Assembly (NCBI RefSeq): GCF_013201545.1
Contig: NZ_CP053746.1
Span: 4,788,501 to 4,852,500 of the forward strand
DNA from: Pseudomonas graminis
Lineage (GTDB): Bacteria; Pseudomonadota; Gammaproteobacteria; Pseudomonadales; Pseudomonadaceae
Direction of reading: 5' to 3'
Length of the DNA: 64,000 nt
The position numbers and the translations under genes are program-made. Shown in pieces: positions 53,701-60,996 of this stretch. Every line of letters begins with the position of its first letter. Within the stretch, counting starts at the first letter, position 1. The notes beneath the pieces are model-generated. The model made no database searches and was not told where the DNA came from. It saw only the letters and a program-made list of their open reading frames with translations.

Positions 53701-54427
53701 GCTGATCCGCAGCCGCGCCGTGTTCGGCTTCTGGCCGGCCAATCAGGTCGATCACGACGACATTCAATTGCTCGACGACAACGGCGCCCCACTGGCCAAG
53801 CTCCATCATCTGCGCCAGCAGATCATCAAGACCGACGGCAAGCCGAATTTCTCCCTGGCCGACTTCGTGGCGCCCCAGGGCAGCGGCGTCACCGATTACG
53901 TCGGCGGCTTCATCACCACCGCCGGCATTGGCGCTGAAGAGGTGTCGAAGGCGTATCAGGACAAGGGCGACGATTACAACGCGATCATGGTCAAGGCCCT
54001 GGCGGACCGGCTGGCCGAGGCCTGCGCCGAGTGGCTGCACCAGCAGGTGCGCAAAGAATATTGGGGCTACGCCCGTGACGAGCAGTTGGGCAATGACGAG
54101 TTGATCAAGGAGCAATACACCGGCATCCGCCCTGCCCCCGGCTACCCGGCTTGCCCGGACCATACCGAGAAAGGCGTGCTGTTCGACCTCCTCGACCCGG
54201 CCCAGGGCGACGGCAAACCCGGCGTCAGCGGCGTGTTCCTCACCGAGCACTACGCGATGTTCCCGGCGGCGGCGGTTAGCGGCTGGTATTTCGCCCACCC
54301 GCAGGCCCAGTACTTTGCCGTCGGCAAGATGGACAAAGATCAGGTGGAAAGCTACACGGCGCGTAAACAGCAGGATTTGAGCGTGACCGAACGCTGGCTG
54401 GCGCCGAACCTGGGGTATGACGAGTAA
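50717..54427 (+). CDS. metH: Cobalamin-dependent methionine synthase
   Basis: The 1236-aa protein has the full four-module MetH layout. These are a homocysteine-binding barrel (about 10-330, zinc cysteines in NCALGA and GGCCGTTP), a methyltetrahydrofolate barrel (about 355-615, [14 protein letters not shown]), a cobalamin cap and binding module (about 650-900) with cobalt-ligand His761 in [11 protein letters not shown], and a C-terminal reactivation domain (about 905-1236, with [12 protein letters not shown]). It makes methionine from homocysteine using B12. A MetR-like box upstream suggests regulation. The B12 synthesis genes lie 2-14 kb away. Confidence 0.97.
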   Translation: MSDRSARLQALQQALQQRILILDGGMGTMIQSYRLEEEDYRGKRFADWPSDVKGNNDLLILTRPDVIGAIEKEYLDAGADILETNTFNATQVSQADYGMEALVYELNVEGARLARQVADAKTLETPDKPRFVAGVLGPTSRTCSLSPDVNNPGYRNVTFDELVENYTEATKGLIEGGADMILIETIFDTLNAKAAIFAVQGVFDELGFELPIMISGTITDASGRTLSGQTTEAFWNSVRHAKPISVGLNCALGASELRPYLEELSNKAETHVSAHPNAGLPNEFGEYDEAPAEMAKVVEEFAQSGFLNIVGGCCGTTPAHIKAIANAVAPYAPRPIPEIPKACRLSGLEPFTIDRSSLFVNVGERTNITGSARFARLIREDNYTEALEVALQQVEAGAQVIDINMDEGMLDSKKAMVTFLNLIAGEPDISRVPIMIDSSKWEVIEAGLKCIQGKGIVNSISMKEGVEQFIHHAKLCKRYGAAVVVMAFDEAGQADTEARKKEICKRSYDILVNEVGFPPEDIIFDPNIFAIATGIEEHNNYAVDFINACAYIRDELPYALTSGGVSNVSFSFRGNNPVREAIHSVFLLHAIRNGLTMGIVNAGQLEIYDQIPAELRDAVEDVVLNRTPEGTDALLALADQYKGDGSVKEAETEEWRGWEVNERLKHALVKGITTHIVEDTELSRQSFKRPIEVIEGPLMAGMNVVGDLFGSGKMFLPQVVKSARVMKQAVAHLIPFIEEEKGDKPEAKGKILMATVKGDVHDIGKNIVGVVLGCNGYDIVDLGVMVPAEKILQVAREQKCDIIGLSGLITPSLDEMVHVAREMQRQDFHLPLMIGGATTSKAHTAVKIEPKYSNDAVIYVTDASRAVGVATQLLSKELKAGFIEKTRAEYVEVRERTSARSARTERLSYGAAIAKKPQFDWAAYQPVKPTFTGVKVLEDIDLNVLVDYIDWTPFFISWDLAGKYPRILTDEVVGEAATSLFKDAQELLRKLIDEKLIRSRAVFGFWPANQVDHDDIQLLDDNGAPLAKLHHLRQQIIKTDGKPNFSLADFVAPQGSGVTDYVGGFITTAGIGAEEVSKAYQDKGDDYNAIMVKALADRLAEACAEWLHQQVRKEYWGYARDEQLGNDELIKEQYTGIRPAPGYPACPDHTEKGVLFDLLDPAQGDGKPGVSGVFLTEHYAMFPAAAVSGWYFAHPQAQYFAVGKMDKDQVESYTARKQQDLSVTERWLAPNLGYDE

Positions 54428-54476
54428 GCACGGCAGAGGTGTTATGCCGACTTGATCATTCGGGCATTACACAACC

Positions 54477-54568
54477 TGTGGGAGCGAGCTTGCTCGCGAA
54501 TACGGCATTCCAGGCGCTGAAATAGTCAGCGGACTTGCCGGCCTCCATCGCAAGCAGCTCGCTCCCAC
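54477..54568. repeat. Inverted REP pair of a second family
   Basis: A unit at 54477-54500 (GTGGGAGCGAGCTTGCTCGCG) and an inverted, slightly degenerate unit at 54547-54568 form a REPIN. The core GCGAGCTTGCTCGC differs from the CCGGCTAAAGCCGG family elsewhere in the window. It lies between metH and tssF, which converge here. Confidence 0.82.
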
Positions 54569-54643
54569 TGGGTTAAGTGTGCTGCGCTGCAGCCTAGTGC
54601 CTTAATGCAAGGCAATCTGCGGCGGCGCTTGCGAATTGACGGC

Positions 54644-56410
54644 TCACCCAGGCACTCGCTGGCTGTGATTCTCACTCCATCGCAAATGTTTATCCTGCGG
54701 TTGCAGGATCAACGTCAATTGGTTGAACAGATGAATGTCGGCGTACTGCGCAAAGAAGCGGCTGAGCAGTTCACCAAACAGGCAAATGTCCCCTTCCCCC
54801 GCGAAATTGCCTGCATCCAGCGTGACTTCAATGTCCACACCGCGCAGCAGAAAACCGCCCTCAAAACGTTGGATCAGATGATGACGAACCTCGATGATCG
54901 ACTGTAACCGGCGCCGGTTCGGCGCACTGTCGGTCCAGTCGTAAAGCGCCAGCGTATTGCGCAAGACCTCGGCGTTGTCGAGCAGCGGCAGAAAACTCGA
55001 GCCCAAGTGACTGAGGACACGCCAATGAAAACGGTCTTTGTCAGGGGCGTAACAGGGCATGGTCGGCGCGCACAGGTTGCGCACCGTCAATGTCCGCCGA
55101 CCCGACTGCGCAGGCTGGTCCAGCACCGTCTCGGCCAACGCCATTCGTGGCAGCCGGCCGTTGGTGCCCGTCAACTGCAGCGTCAGGCGGTGTGCCGGGT
55201 TCAAGCGGTCCTGTTCGAAACCGTCGCCGCCCAGAACCAGCCATGTGTCGTGGGACCCATCTGGCGCGGGTTTGAGCCGGGTATGGAAATATCGCTCCGG
55301 AGCGTCATCACGCAGCATGCCGCCCCTGTGCTGAAAATGGGTGAAGGGCACATACTCGTGCCGCGCAGCACGCTTGCCCGCGATAACGCTGTCCACGGAA
55401 TAGATTTCCGTGTCGGCATCCTCCACATGCGCCGGCCGCACGCGGTAATCGGTCTGCAAAGGGTCGAGGGCCAGAGGGTCTGCCTCCAGGGCAAACAGGT
55501 TAATGACCGGCACGGCGTGAAGACGAACATGCTCGGCACTGAGCGCAAACCCGCGGGGCCAGGGTTGACCCAGCACCACCTCCAGCTCGAACGCCTTTGT
55601 GTTGGCGTCCAGTTTCACCTGCTCCAGGCCCTTGATCGTGAGGAACATGAATTTCTCGGGGAAGCTGAAATACTCCAGCAATAACGGGCAGCCGCTGGAA
55701 CGGTCATCGGCATGAGGCCAGAGTCGATCTTCGTCACCGAAACCCTTGGGGCTGAATTTGACAGCGACCTCCTCGCGTTCCGAGCTTCCCTTGCGCAGGT
55801 AGACCTTGCGGGCATTGAGCGCCAGCGCCTGGTGCAAGGCGCTGGCCACGGGCGCGCTGGCGTTCAGGTACAACGGCAGGCTGCTCAAGTCCATCGTGTC
55901 CGCCAGCACCAACTTCCCCAGGGAGAACCGCAGCCTGATCACGGAGCGGCCATCCGCCTGCTGCCCGACCTCCACGCTATCGAGCGACAGCGCGCGCAAT
56001 GTCAGGTCCTGCGTGGTGGTGTAACGGCAGCGAGTATCCTCTGGGCCGAGAGGTCGCGAGCGCACCTCGAAGCCTTTGCGGATCGTCTCGCTGGTCTTCA
56101 TTTCATGGATGTCAGGCGAGAACTCGACGATCGACAGCGACGGAATCATGCGCAGGTACTGCGGCCTGACCAGCCCGACCAAGCCCTCAGTTAGCTCCGG
56201 CAGGTCGTCGTCGAGCTTTTCCCGCAGTCGGCCCATCAGGAACGCAAAGCCTTGGAACAGCTGTTCGACGGCGGGATCCTGAGCCCCGGGCTTGTCCAGG
56301 TTCAATGCGCTGGCGCGGTCGGGAAATGCCTCGGCATACTCTTTAGCGGCTTCGCGCAGGTAGCGCATCTCGGCATCGAAGTACGCCAGCGTCGGGTTGT
56401 CCTTGTTCAT
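54644..56410 (-). CDS. tssF: Type VI secretion baseplate subunit TssF
   Basis: The 588-aa protein matches TssF/ImpG: it begins NPTLAYFDAEMRYLREAAKEYAEAFPDRA and continues with DPAVEQLFQGFAFLMGRLREKLDDDLPELTEGLV (about 42-75). The C terminus SRFFAQYADIHLFNQLTL is intact, so the gene is complete. TssF2-TssG wedges build the T6SS baseplate. tssG, normally next to tssF, is not found: the following DNA holds REP elements and metH on the other strand. The ATG at 56410 is chosen on family alignment. It is the last gene of the minus-strand T6SS block. Confidence 0.9.
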   Translation of the reverse strand: MNKDNPTLAYFDAEMRYLREAAKEYAEAFPDRASALNLDKPGAQDPAVEQLFQGFAFLMGRLREKLDDDLPELTEGLVGLVRPQYLRMIPSLSIVEFSPDIHEMKTSETIRKGFEVRSRPLGPEDTRCRYTTTQDLTLRALSLDSVEVGQQADGRSVIRLRFSLGKLVLADTMDLSSLPLYLNASAPVASALHQALALNARKVYLRKGSSEREEVAVKFSPKGFGDEDRLWPHADDRSSGCPLLLEYFSFPEKFMFLTIKGLEQVKLDANTKAFELEVVLGQPWPRGFALSAEHVRLHAVPVINLFALEADPLALDPLQTDYRVRPAHVEDADTEIYSVDSVIAGKRAARHEYVPFTHFQHRGGMLRDDAPERYFHTRLKPAPDGSHDTWLVLGGDGFEQDRLNPAHRLTLQLTGTNGRLPRMALAETVLDQPAQSGRRTLTVRNLCAPTMPCYAPDKDRFHWRVLSHLGSSFLPLLDNAEVLRNTLALYDWTDSAPNRRRLQSIIEVRHHLIQRFEGGFLLRGVDIEVTLDAGNFAGEGDICLFGELLSRFFAQYADIHLFNQLTLILQPQDKHLRWSENHSQRVPG

Positions 56411-56461
56411 GACAGATGTCCTTGTCTTGGTGTCTCGGGTGTTGAAAAACATCATGCTTCG

Positions 56462-56725
56462 TCAGCCGGCGCTGGCTTCCGGCAGCGAGGTGATCAATGC
56501 GCAGCCACACTCACAGAGGTCGCCGTGGAACGCGATCGGCACGCCGTCATCGCTGCAGCCCGAGTTGCCCTGGGCAATGCGGGTGGTGCCATGGCCTGGC
56601 AATGGGCAAAGGACGACGTCGCCTACGCGCGCTGCGCCAATGCCTTCGAAGATCATTGCGTCAGAGCCGGTTTTGACGATGCCGCCGCCAGTGGTGGTGT
56701 CGCCGATGCGGATGATGCCTTTCAT
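56462..56725 (-). CDS. PAAR-domain T6SS spike-tip protein
   Basis: The 87-aa protein is a single PAAR domain: IRIGDTTTGGGIVKTGSD at the N terminus, then GIGAARVGDVVLCPLPGHG and IAFHGDLCECGCAL with clustered His/Cys residues for the metal site. PAAR proteins sharpen the VgrG spike and can carry effectors. There is no effector extension. It lies between the immunity genes and tssF on the same strand, in the vgrG-effector island. Confidence 0.93.
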   Translation of the reverse strand: MKGIIRIGDTTTGGGIVKTGSDAMIFEGIGAARVGDVVLCPLPGHGTTRIAQGNSGCSDDGVPIAFHGDLCECGCALITSLPEASAG

Positions 56726-56750
56726 GTGAAATCCTTTTTCAGTTGGTTGA

Positions 56751-57794
56751 TTAGTTCATGGGAAGCAATTGAGACAAAGGCCTGCCGGTGGCGGGGTCGA
56801 GTTTAAGCTCCTGGGTCAGGCGCTGAATTAACTCCGGCGATGGTTTTTCGGGCGGGACATTGGCTTCGCGGGCTTCCAGCCATTGCAGCTTGCCGTCCCA
56901 CGGCGGCAGCTTGGCCGGGGGCAGCGGGAGGATGTCGTTAATTTCTGGGACTTTGGGGTGGGCGTAGGAGTAGTCAGCAAGGATGCTCCAGATTTTGTGG
57001 TAGCGGTCGGCGCGTTCCAAGTCCTTTTGCAGATCCATGTAATAGAGTTCGTCGGTCGGCTCAGCCCCTCCAAATCCCTCGTCGAGACGTCCTGCGGAGG
57101 AGTCATCCCCCGCAGCGACTCCTAATTGAAATACTTCCAGCGATTCACGGTATTGCTTCCTGGTCTGCAAATCGACGCCCAACGCGCGGGCGGCCCGCCC
57201 GTGCCCTTGCTCAGCTGCGCAACGCCGCATCTGTCGCGCTACATCCGGCGCCCTGCTGCTCGGCGCCAGCGCATCACCAATTTCATATTGGGCTTGCGCA
57301 CTGCCCTCGTCGGCGGCCTTGCGCAGGTAGCGCAGCGACATCTCCATGTCCTGTTTCAGATCGGCGATACCGTTTTTTAGAAACACCGACACAAAGTAGT
57401 AACCCGTGGCTACGTTCGCATCGATCAGGTCTTGACTGAAGCGCAGGTGTTCGTGACCCCGCAGCTTGTATTTCCCTCGCAGGCTGCCGTTCTGCAGATT
57501 GATGGTGGCCTTGGGGTGCCCATTTTCGGCGGCGATCCGGTACAGCCGGGTAATTTCCAGGTCGGTAGTCGGGTCTTGTTTGAGCTGGTTATTCTTTTCC
57601 AACCAACGGGCGTACTGGAACAGCACATCGCTGTCAGGACTCGCCAGAGGTAGCGCTTCGTGTTTGCAAGTGAAGGCCAGATTTTCCTGGACTGCGCTGA
57701 GCGACGGCACCGCAGCGCTATGCGGGCGCTGCGTGAGAGGTGCATCGCAACCTGCCAGCAAAAGGCATGACAAAACCCAAGCACGGTTCCTCAT
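56751..57794 (-). CDS. Sel1-repeat lipoprotein, Tli5-type immunity protein (shorter copy)
   Basis: The 347-aa protein has a lipobox LLLAGC (Cys16) and Sel1-type helical repeats (DMEMSLRYLRKAADEGSAQAQYEIGDALAPS). The +2 Asp suggests inner-membrane retention facing the periplasm. It is a close paralogue of the adjacent upstream gene: the first about 200 residues and the last part (YHKIWSILADYSYAHPKVPEI onward) are nearly identical, while about 205-260 diverged. It lacks the last about 80 residues of the longer copy and ends GRPLSQLLPMN. The start overlaps the neighbour's stop (ATGA). Confidence 0.85.
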   Translation of the reverse strand: MRNRAWVLSCLLLAGCDAPLTQRPHSAAVPSLSAVQENLAFTCKHEALPLASPDSDVLFQYARWLEKNNQLKQDPTTDLEITRLYRIAAENGHPKATINLQNGSLRGKYKLRGHEHLRFSQDLIDANVATGYYFVSVFLKNGIADLKQDMEMSLRYLRKAADEGSAQAQYEIGDALAPSSRAPDVARQMRRCAAEQGHGRAARALGVDLQTRKQYRESLEVFQLGVAAGDDSSAGRLDEGFGGAEPTDELYYMDLQKDLERADRYHKIWSILADYSYAHPKVPEINDILPLPPAKLPPWDGKLQWLEAREANVPPEKPSPELIQRLTQELKLDPATGRPLSQLLPMN

Positions 57795-59074
57795 GCCAGC
57801 CTCCACCAGACCCGCACCGGGCCTTCATGTTGGCTCTCGGGCAGCGGCCAGATTCGGTCACGGTAATAGCGCATGCGCTCGACGGGGAAAACGTCGCCTT
57901 GCTCGAAATGACGAACAATCGGCTGGCCGTTGGGGGTGTGCAGCTCTCGGTGAACGACCACCTGCCACCAACCGCTGACCGGGCACTTGGTCCCGGCGAC
58001 GCATGGGTCGGCCGACAGGTCTGCCTGGCTGAAGCCCTTGGCGCCCGGCATCGGCTTGCCGGTGGCGGGGTCGAGTTTAAGCTCCTGGGTCAGGCGCTGG
58101 ATCAGCTCCGGCGAAGGCTTTTCAGGCGGGACATTGGCTTCGCGAGCTTCCAGCCATTGCAGCTTGCCGTCCCACGGCGGCAGCTTGGCCGGGGGCAGCG
58201 GAAGGATGTCGTTGATTTCTGGGACTTTGGGGTGGGCGTAGGAGTAGTCGGCAAGTATGCTCCAGATTTTGTGGTAGCGGTCGGCCCGCTCGTTATCTTC
58301 CTTTAAAGCGAGGTAATACAGTTCGTCGGTGGCTTCCGGCCCTCGGAAGCCTTTTCGTAAAAGGCTGGCAGAACTAGCGTCGCCTGCGCCGACACCAAGT
58401 TGGAGCACTTCCAACGCTTCTTTATATTTGCCGTTGTCTTGCAGGTAGACGCCTAAAATATTTGCGGCCGCTCCATGTCCTTGTTCAGCCGCGCAATGGC
58501 GCATCTGTTGAGCGACATCCGGCGCCCTGTCGCTTGGCGCTAGCGCATCACCAATTTCGTATTGCGCTTGGGCACTGCCTTCGTCAGCGGCCTTACGCAA
58601 ATAGCGCAACGACATCTCCATGTCCTGCTTGAGATCGGCGATACCGTTTTTTAAAAACTGCGACACGAAGTAGTGACCCGTTGCCACGTTGGCATCGATC
58701 AGGTCTTGACTGAAGCGCAGGTGTTCGTGACCTCGCAGTTTGTATTTCCCGCGCAGGCTTCCGTTCTGCAGGTTGATAGTGGCTTTAACATGGCCGTTCT
58801 CGGCAGCAATGCGGTACAGCCGGGTAATCTCCAGTTCGGTAGTAGGGTCCTGTTTGAGCTGGTTGTTCTTTTCCAACCAACGGGCGTACTGGAACAACAC
58901 ATCGCTGTCGGCACTGGCCGAAGGGATCGTTTCGTGTTTGCAAGTGAAGGCCAGGTTGTCCTTGATTGCAGCGAGAGACTTCATCTGGATGTCCTTGTCC
59001 GGTGGTGGTTGTAATCCGTTGCCGTTGTCGCAGGCAGTCAGAGTCAGGCAGGCGAACAGCACTAATCGGCGCAT
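57791..59074 (-). CDS. Sel1-repeat lipoprotein, Tli5-type immunity protein (longer copy)
   Basis: The 427-aa protein has a lipobox LTLTAC (Cys15), with Asp at +2, and Sel1-like repeats in the middle. Its extra C-terminal domain (about 345-427) contains SGWWQVVVHRELHTPNGQPIV and ends RVWWRLA. Sel1-repeat lipoproteins next to a PLD effector correspond to the Tli5 immunity proteins of P. aeruginosa PldA/PldB. They bind and block the lipase in the periplasm. It overlaps the effector stop and the shorter copy by four bases each, so all three are co-translated. Confidence 0.87.
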   Translation of the reverse strand: MRRLVLFACLTLTACDNGNGLQPPPDKDIQMKSLAAIKDNLAFTCKHETIPSASADSDVLFQYARWLEKNNQLKQDPTTELEITRLYRIAAENGHVKATINLQNGSLRGKYKLRGHEHLRFSQDLIDANVATGHYFVSQFLKNGIADLKQDMEMSLRYLRKAADEGSAQAQYEIGDALAPSDRAPDVAQQMRHCAAEQGHGAAANILGVYLQDNGKYKEALEVLQLGVGAGDASSASLLRKGFRGPEATDELYYLALKEDNERADRYHKIWSILADYSYAHPKVPEINDILPLPPAKLPPWDGKLQWLEAREANVPPEKPSPELIQRLTQELKLDPATGKPMPGAKGFSQADLSADPCVAGTKCPVSGWWQVVVHRELHTPNGQPIVRHFEQGDVFPVERMRYYRDRIWPLPESQHEGPVRVWWRLA

Positions 59075-60996
59075 CAGTCGAGGTTCGTCAGCGTGGCGGG
59101 GGCGTAATGAAATTCGACGAGGGGGGCGTAGGGTTTGTCCTTCGTCTTATCGCTCTTCCGAACTTTGTTTTTATTGATTATGTTTTGCCAAGCATCAAAA
59201 GCCTCTTTGGGCTCATCCTGCATCCCCCTCCCCGCCGTATGCAGATCCCACAGCCTTCTCCTCAACGCCTGAGTCTCACTGGCCCACTCATGGGCAATGT
59301 TCAATTCGCTGTCCACCTGCATGCTGCGGGTGTTGATGTTGGCGGAGCCATGGGTGGTGAAGACATCGTCGACGATCATCAACTTGGAATGGATGTACAC
59401 CGGCATCCAGTTGCCAGGAGGTGAGTCGGGCGCCACCAGCGAGCAGATGTGCACTTTCAGATTGGGAATTTCCTCGGGCTTGAGCACTTCTTGCTGGATG
59501 GCCTTGATCTGGTCTTCGAGCACAGCCATCCGGAAGGCCGCCGCGCTTTCGGCGTCGCGTCGCTTTTCGCGGGCCTTCTCGCTGATCGCGCTGTCGCCCC
59601 CGGTCAGCAGTGTCGTCGAGAGTGACAACAGCTCGGTGGCGAGGGTTGTCGCCTGGTCCGCGATCAGTTCGCTCAGATCCTGCTCTTGTGCGGCGGCTTT
59701 TGCCTTGGCTGCCTCGATGCGTTGCAGTTGGGTGATTTTCGGCATGGTGTCGGCGCGCCCCAGGCTGTCGAGCATGCGGTGGGTGTTGACCGTGCCTTTA
59801 CCGATGCCGTCGTCGGTCACGTTGGTGATCACGAACAGGTGCAATGCGCCGTGCTTGCCGGGGTCGCGTCCGCCCTGGGTCTGGGCGAGGGCGGCCTTCT
59901 TGATCATTTCGGCCAGAGGCGGCCAGCGAAAATACTGGTTTTCGATGTAGATGAAGCCCGTGGCGTTGTTCACCGCTTGCAGGTAAAGCTTCTCGATGTC
60001 GCGTCGGCCTTCCTGGGCCTGGGTGCGCAGGATCTGGGCGAAGTGCCGCTGCTCGTTCGGCGGGCATTTCAGGCGCTTGCCCAGGGCCATGGCGTCACGG
60101 GTGGTCATCAGGTCTTCGCCCGTCGCGTCGAACCAGGCCGTAGCGAAGTTGTGGTGCAGGTGCTCAAGGATCGGCCCGGCCACCTGGCTGGAAATGTCCT
60201 GACGCGGCGTGTCACCCCGAGGCCCGGCATTGGGCGCGGGTTTACTGGCTTTGTCGCGCTTGAGCGCCGAGTGCCGATCCGTGTCCCAATATTCGTCGAG
60301 GGTGTTGTGGCCCATGACGAAACCCACCGCGTGTTCGGGGGCTTCATAGTCCACCAGCACGGTTTTCTGATGGTGAGTGACGGCAATACCGAGGGCTGCG
60401 AACGTGATGGCGCTCAGGTTCGGATCGGCGCTGTGATACCGGGCCTGGTGAACGATCTCGGCGCGGTCGAACAGGCTGAAGCCGCGACTGGCGTAAGCCG
60501 GGTATTGTTCACTGATGCGCTTGGGCGCCTGGCCAGCGGCAATGGCACACTTGGCGAACCAATAACGGTCATAGCCGTATTCGACGTCGGCGGTGTGTTG
60601 CATTTTACGATCGTCGAGCGCAAGCAACCCCTTGCCTGGAAGGTTAGCTTCGCCCGCCATGCCTGCGGTATTGAACGGCGCCTCCCAGCCCAATACGCGT
60701 ACCTTTACACCCTCCTTGGCCTTTTCCATGAGTAGCGCGCCGATGCTGGGGTGCTTCCCCCCGTTGCGAATGAAATACATCGACGGCTGAAAGCCCCAAC
60801 AAATGATATCAACCGAACGTGTCGCGCTTGCAATGGCACGGTGCACGGCACCAAAGGTCTCTTCGCCGTTTACCAGCGGCATGTACGTCGTCAAAGCTGG
60901 CGGGTACTCAGAGTCCTGCACAAACCAAGGGGGCGTCAGAGTCACGGTGTCGGTTTCTTGAAACGATACGGGCGCGACAATTTCGGGCTGCGTCAT
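59074..60996 (-). CDS. T6SS phospholipase D-type effector (Tle5/PldA-PldB family)
   Basis: The 640-aa protein has two HKD catalytic motifs: H209-x-K211-x4-D216 in HHQKTVLVD and H536-x-K538-x4-D543 in IHSKLMIVD, each with a following GHN or GSAN turn. Between them is a long insertion with an Ala/Glu-rich probable coiled coil (about 425-505). There is no signal peptide, which suits loading on the VgrG spike. Such enzymes cleave phospholipids in target cells. The gene overlaps vgrG and the first immunity gene by four bases each. This arrangement resembles vgrG5-pldB with its tandem immunity genes in P. aeruginosa. Confidence 0.9.
   Translation of the reverse strand: MTQPEIVAPVSFQETDTVTLTPPWFVQDSEYPPALTTYMPLVNGEETFGAVHRAIASATRSVDIICWGFQPSMYFIRNGGKHPSIGALLMEKAKEGVKVRVLGWEAPFNTAGMAGEANLPGKGLLALDDRKMQHTADVEYGYDRYWFAKCAIAAGQAPKRISEQYPAYASRGFSLFDRAEIVHQARYHSADPNLSAITFAALGIAVTHHQKTVLVDYEAPEHAVGFVMGHNTLDEYWDTDRHSALKRDKASKPAPNAGPRGDTPRQDISSQVAGPILEHLHHNFATAWFDATGEDLMTTRDAMALGKRLKCPPNEQRHFAQILRTQAQEGRRDIEKLYLQAVNNATGFIYIENQYFRWPPLAEMIKKAALAQTQGGRDPGKHGALHLFVITNVTDDGIGKGTVNTHRMLDSLGRADTMPKITQLQRIEAAKAKAAAQEQDLSELIADQATTLATELLSLSTTLLTGGDSAISEKAREKRRDAESAAAFRMAVLEDQIKAIQQEVLKPEEIPNLKVHICSLVAPDSPPGNWMPVYIHSKLMIVDDVFTTHGSANINTRSMQVDSELNIAHEWASETQALRRRLWDLHTAGRGMQDEPKEAFDAWQNIINKNKVRKSDKTKDKPYAPLVEFHYAPATLTNLD

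Noticed and set aside
50720..54298. Very long open frame on the minus strand opposite metH
   Set aside because: It is a GC-bias shadow of metH; its translation is rich in Val/Asp/His/Gly without family motifs, while metH is complete on the other strand.
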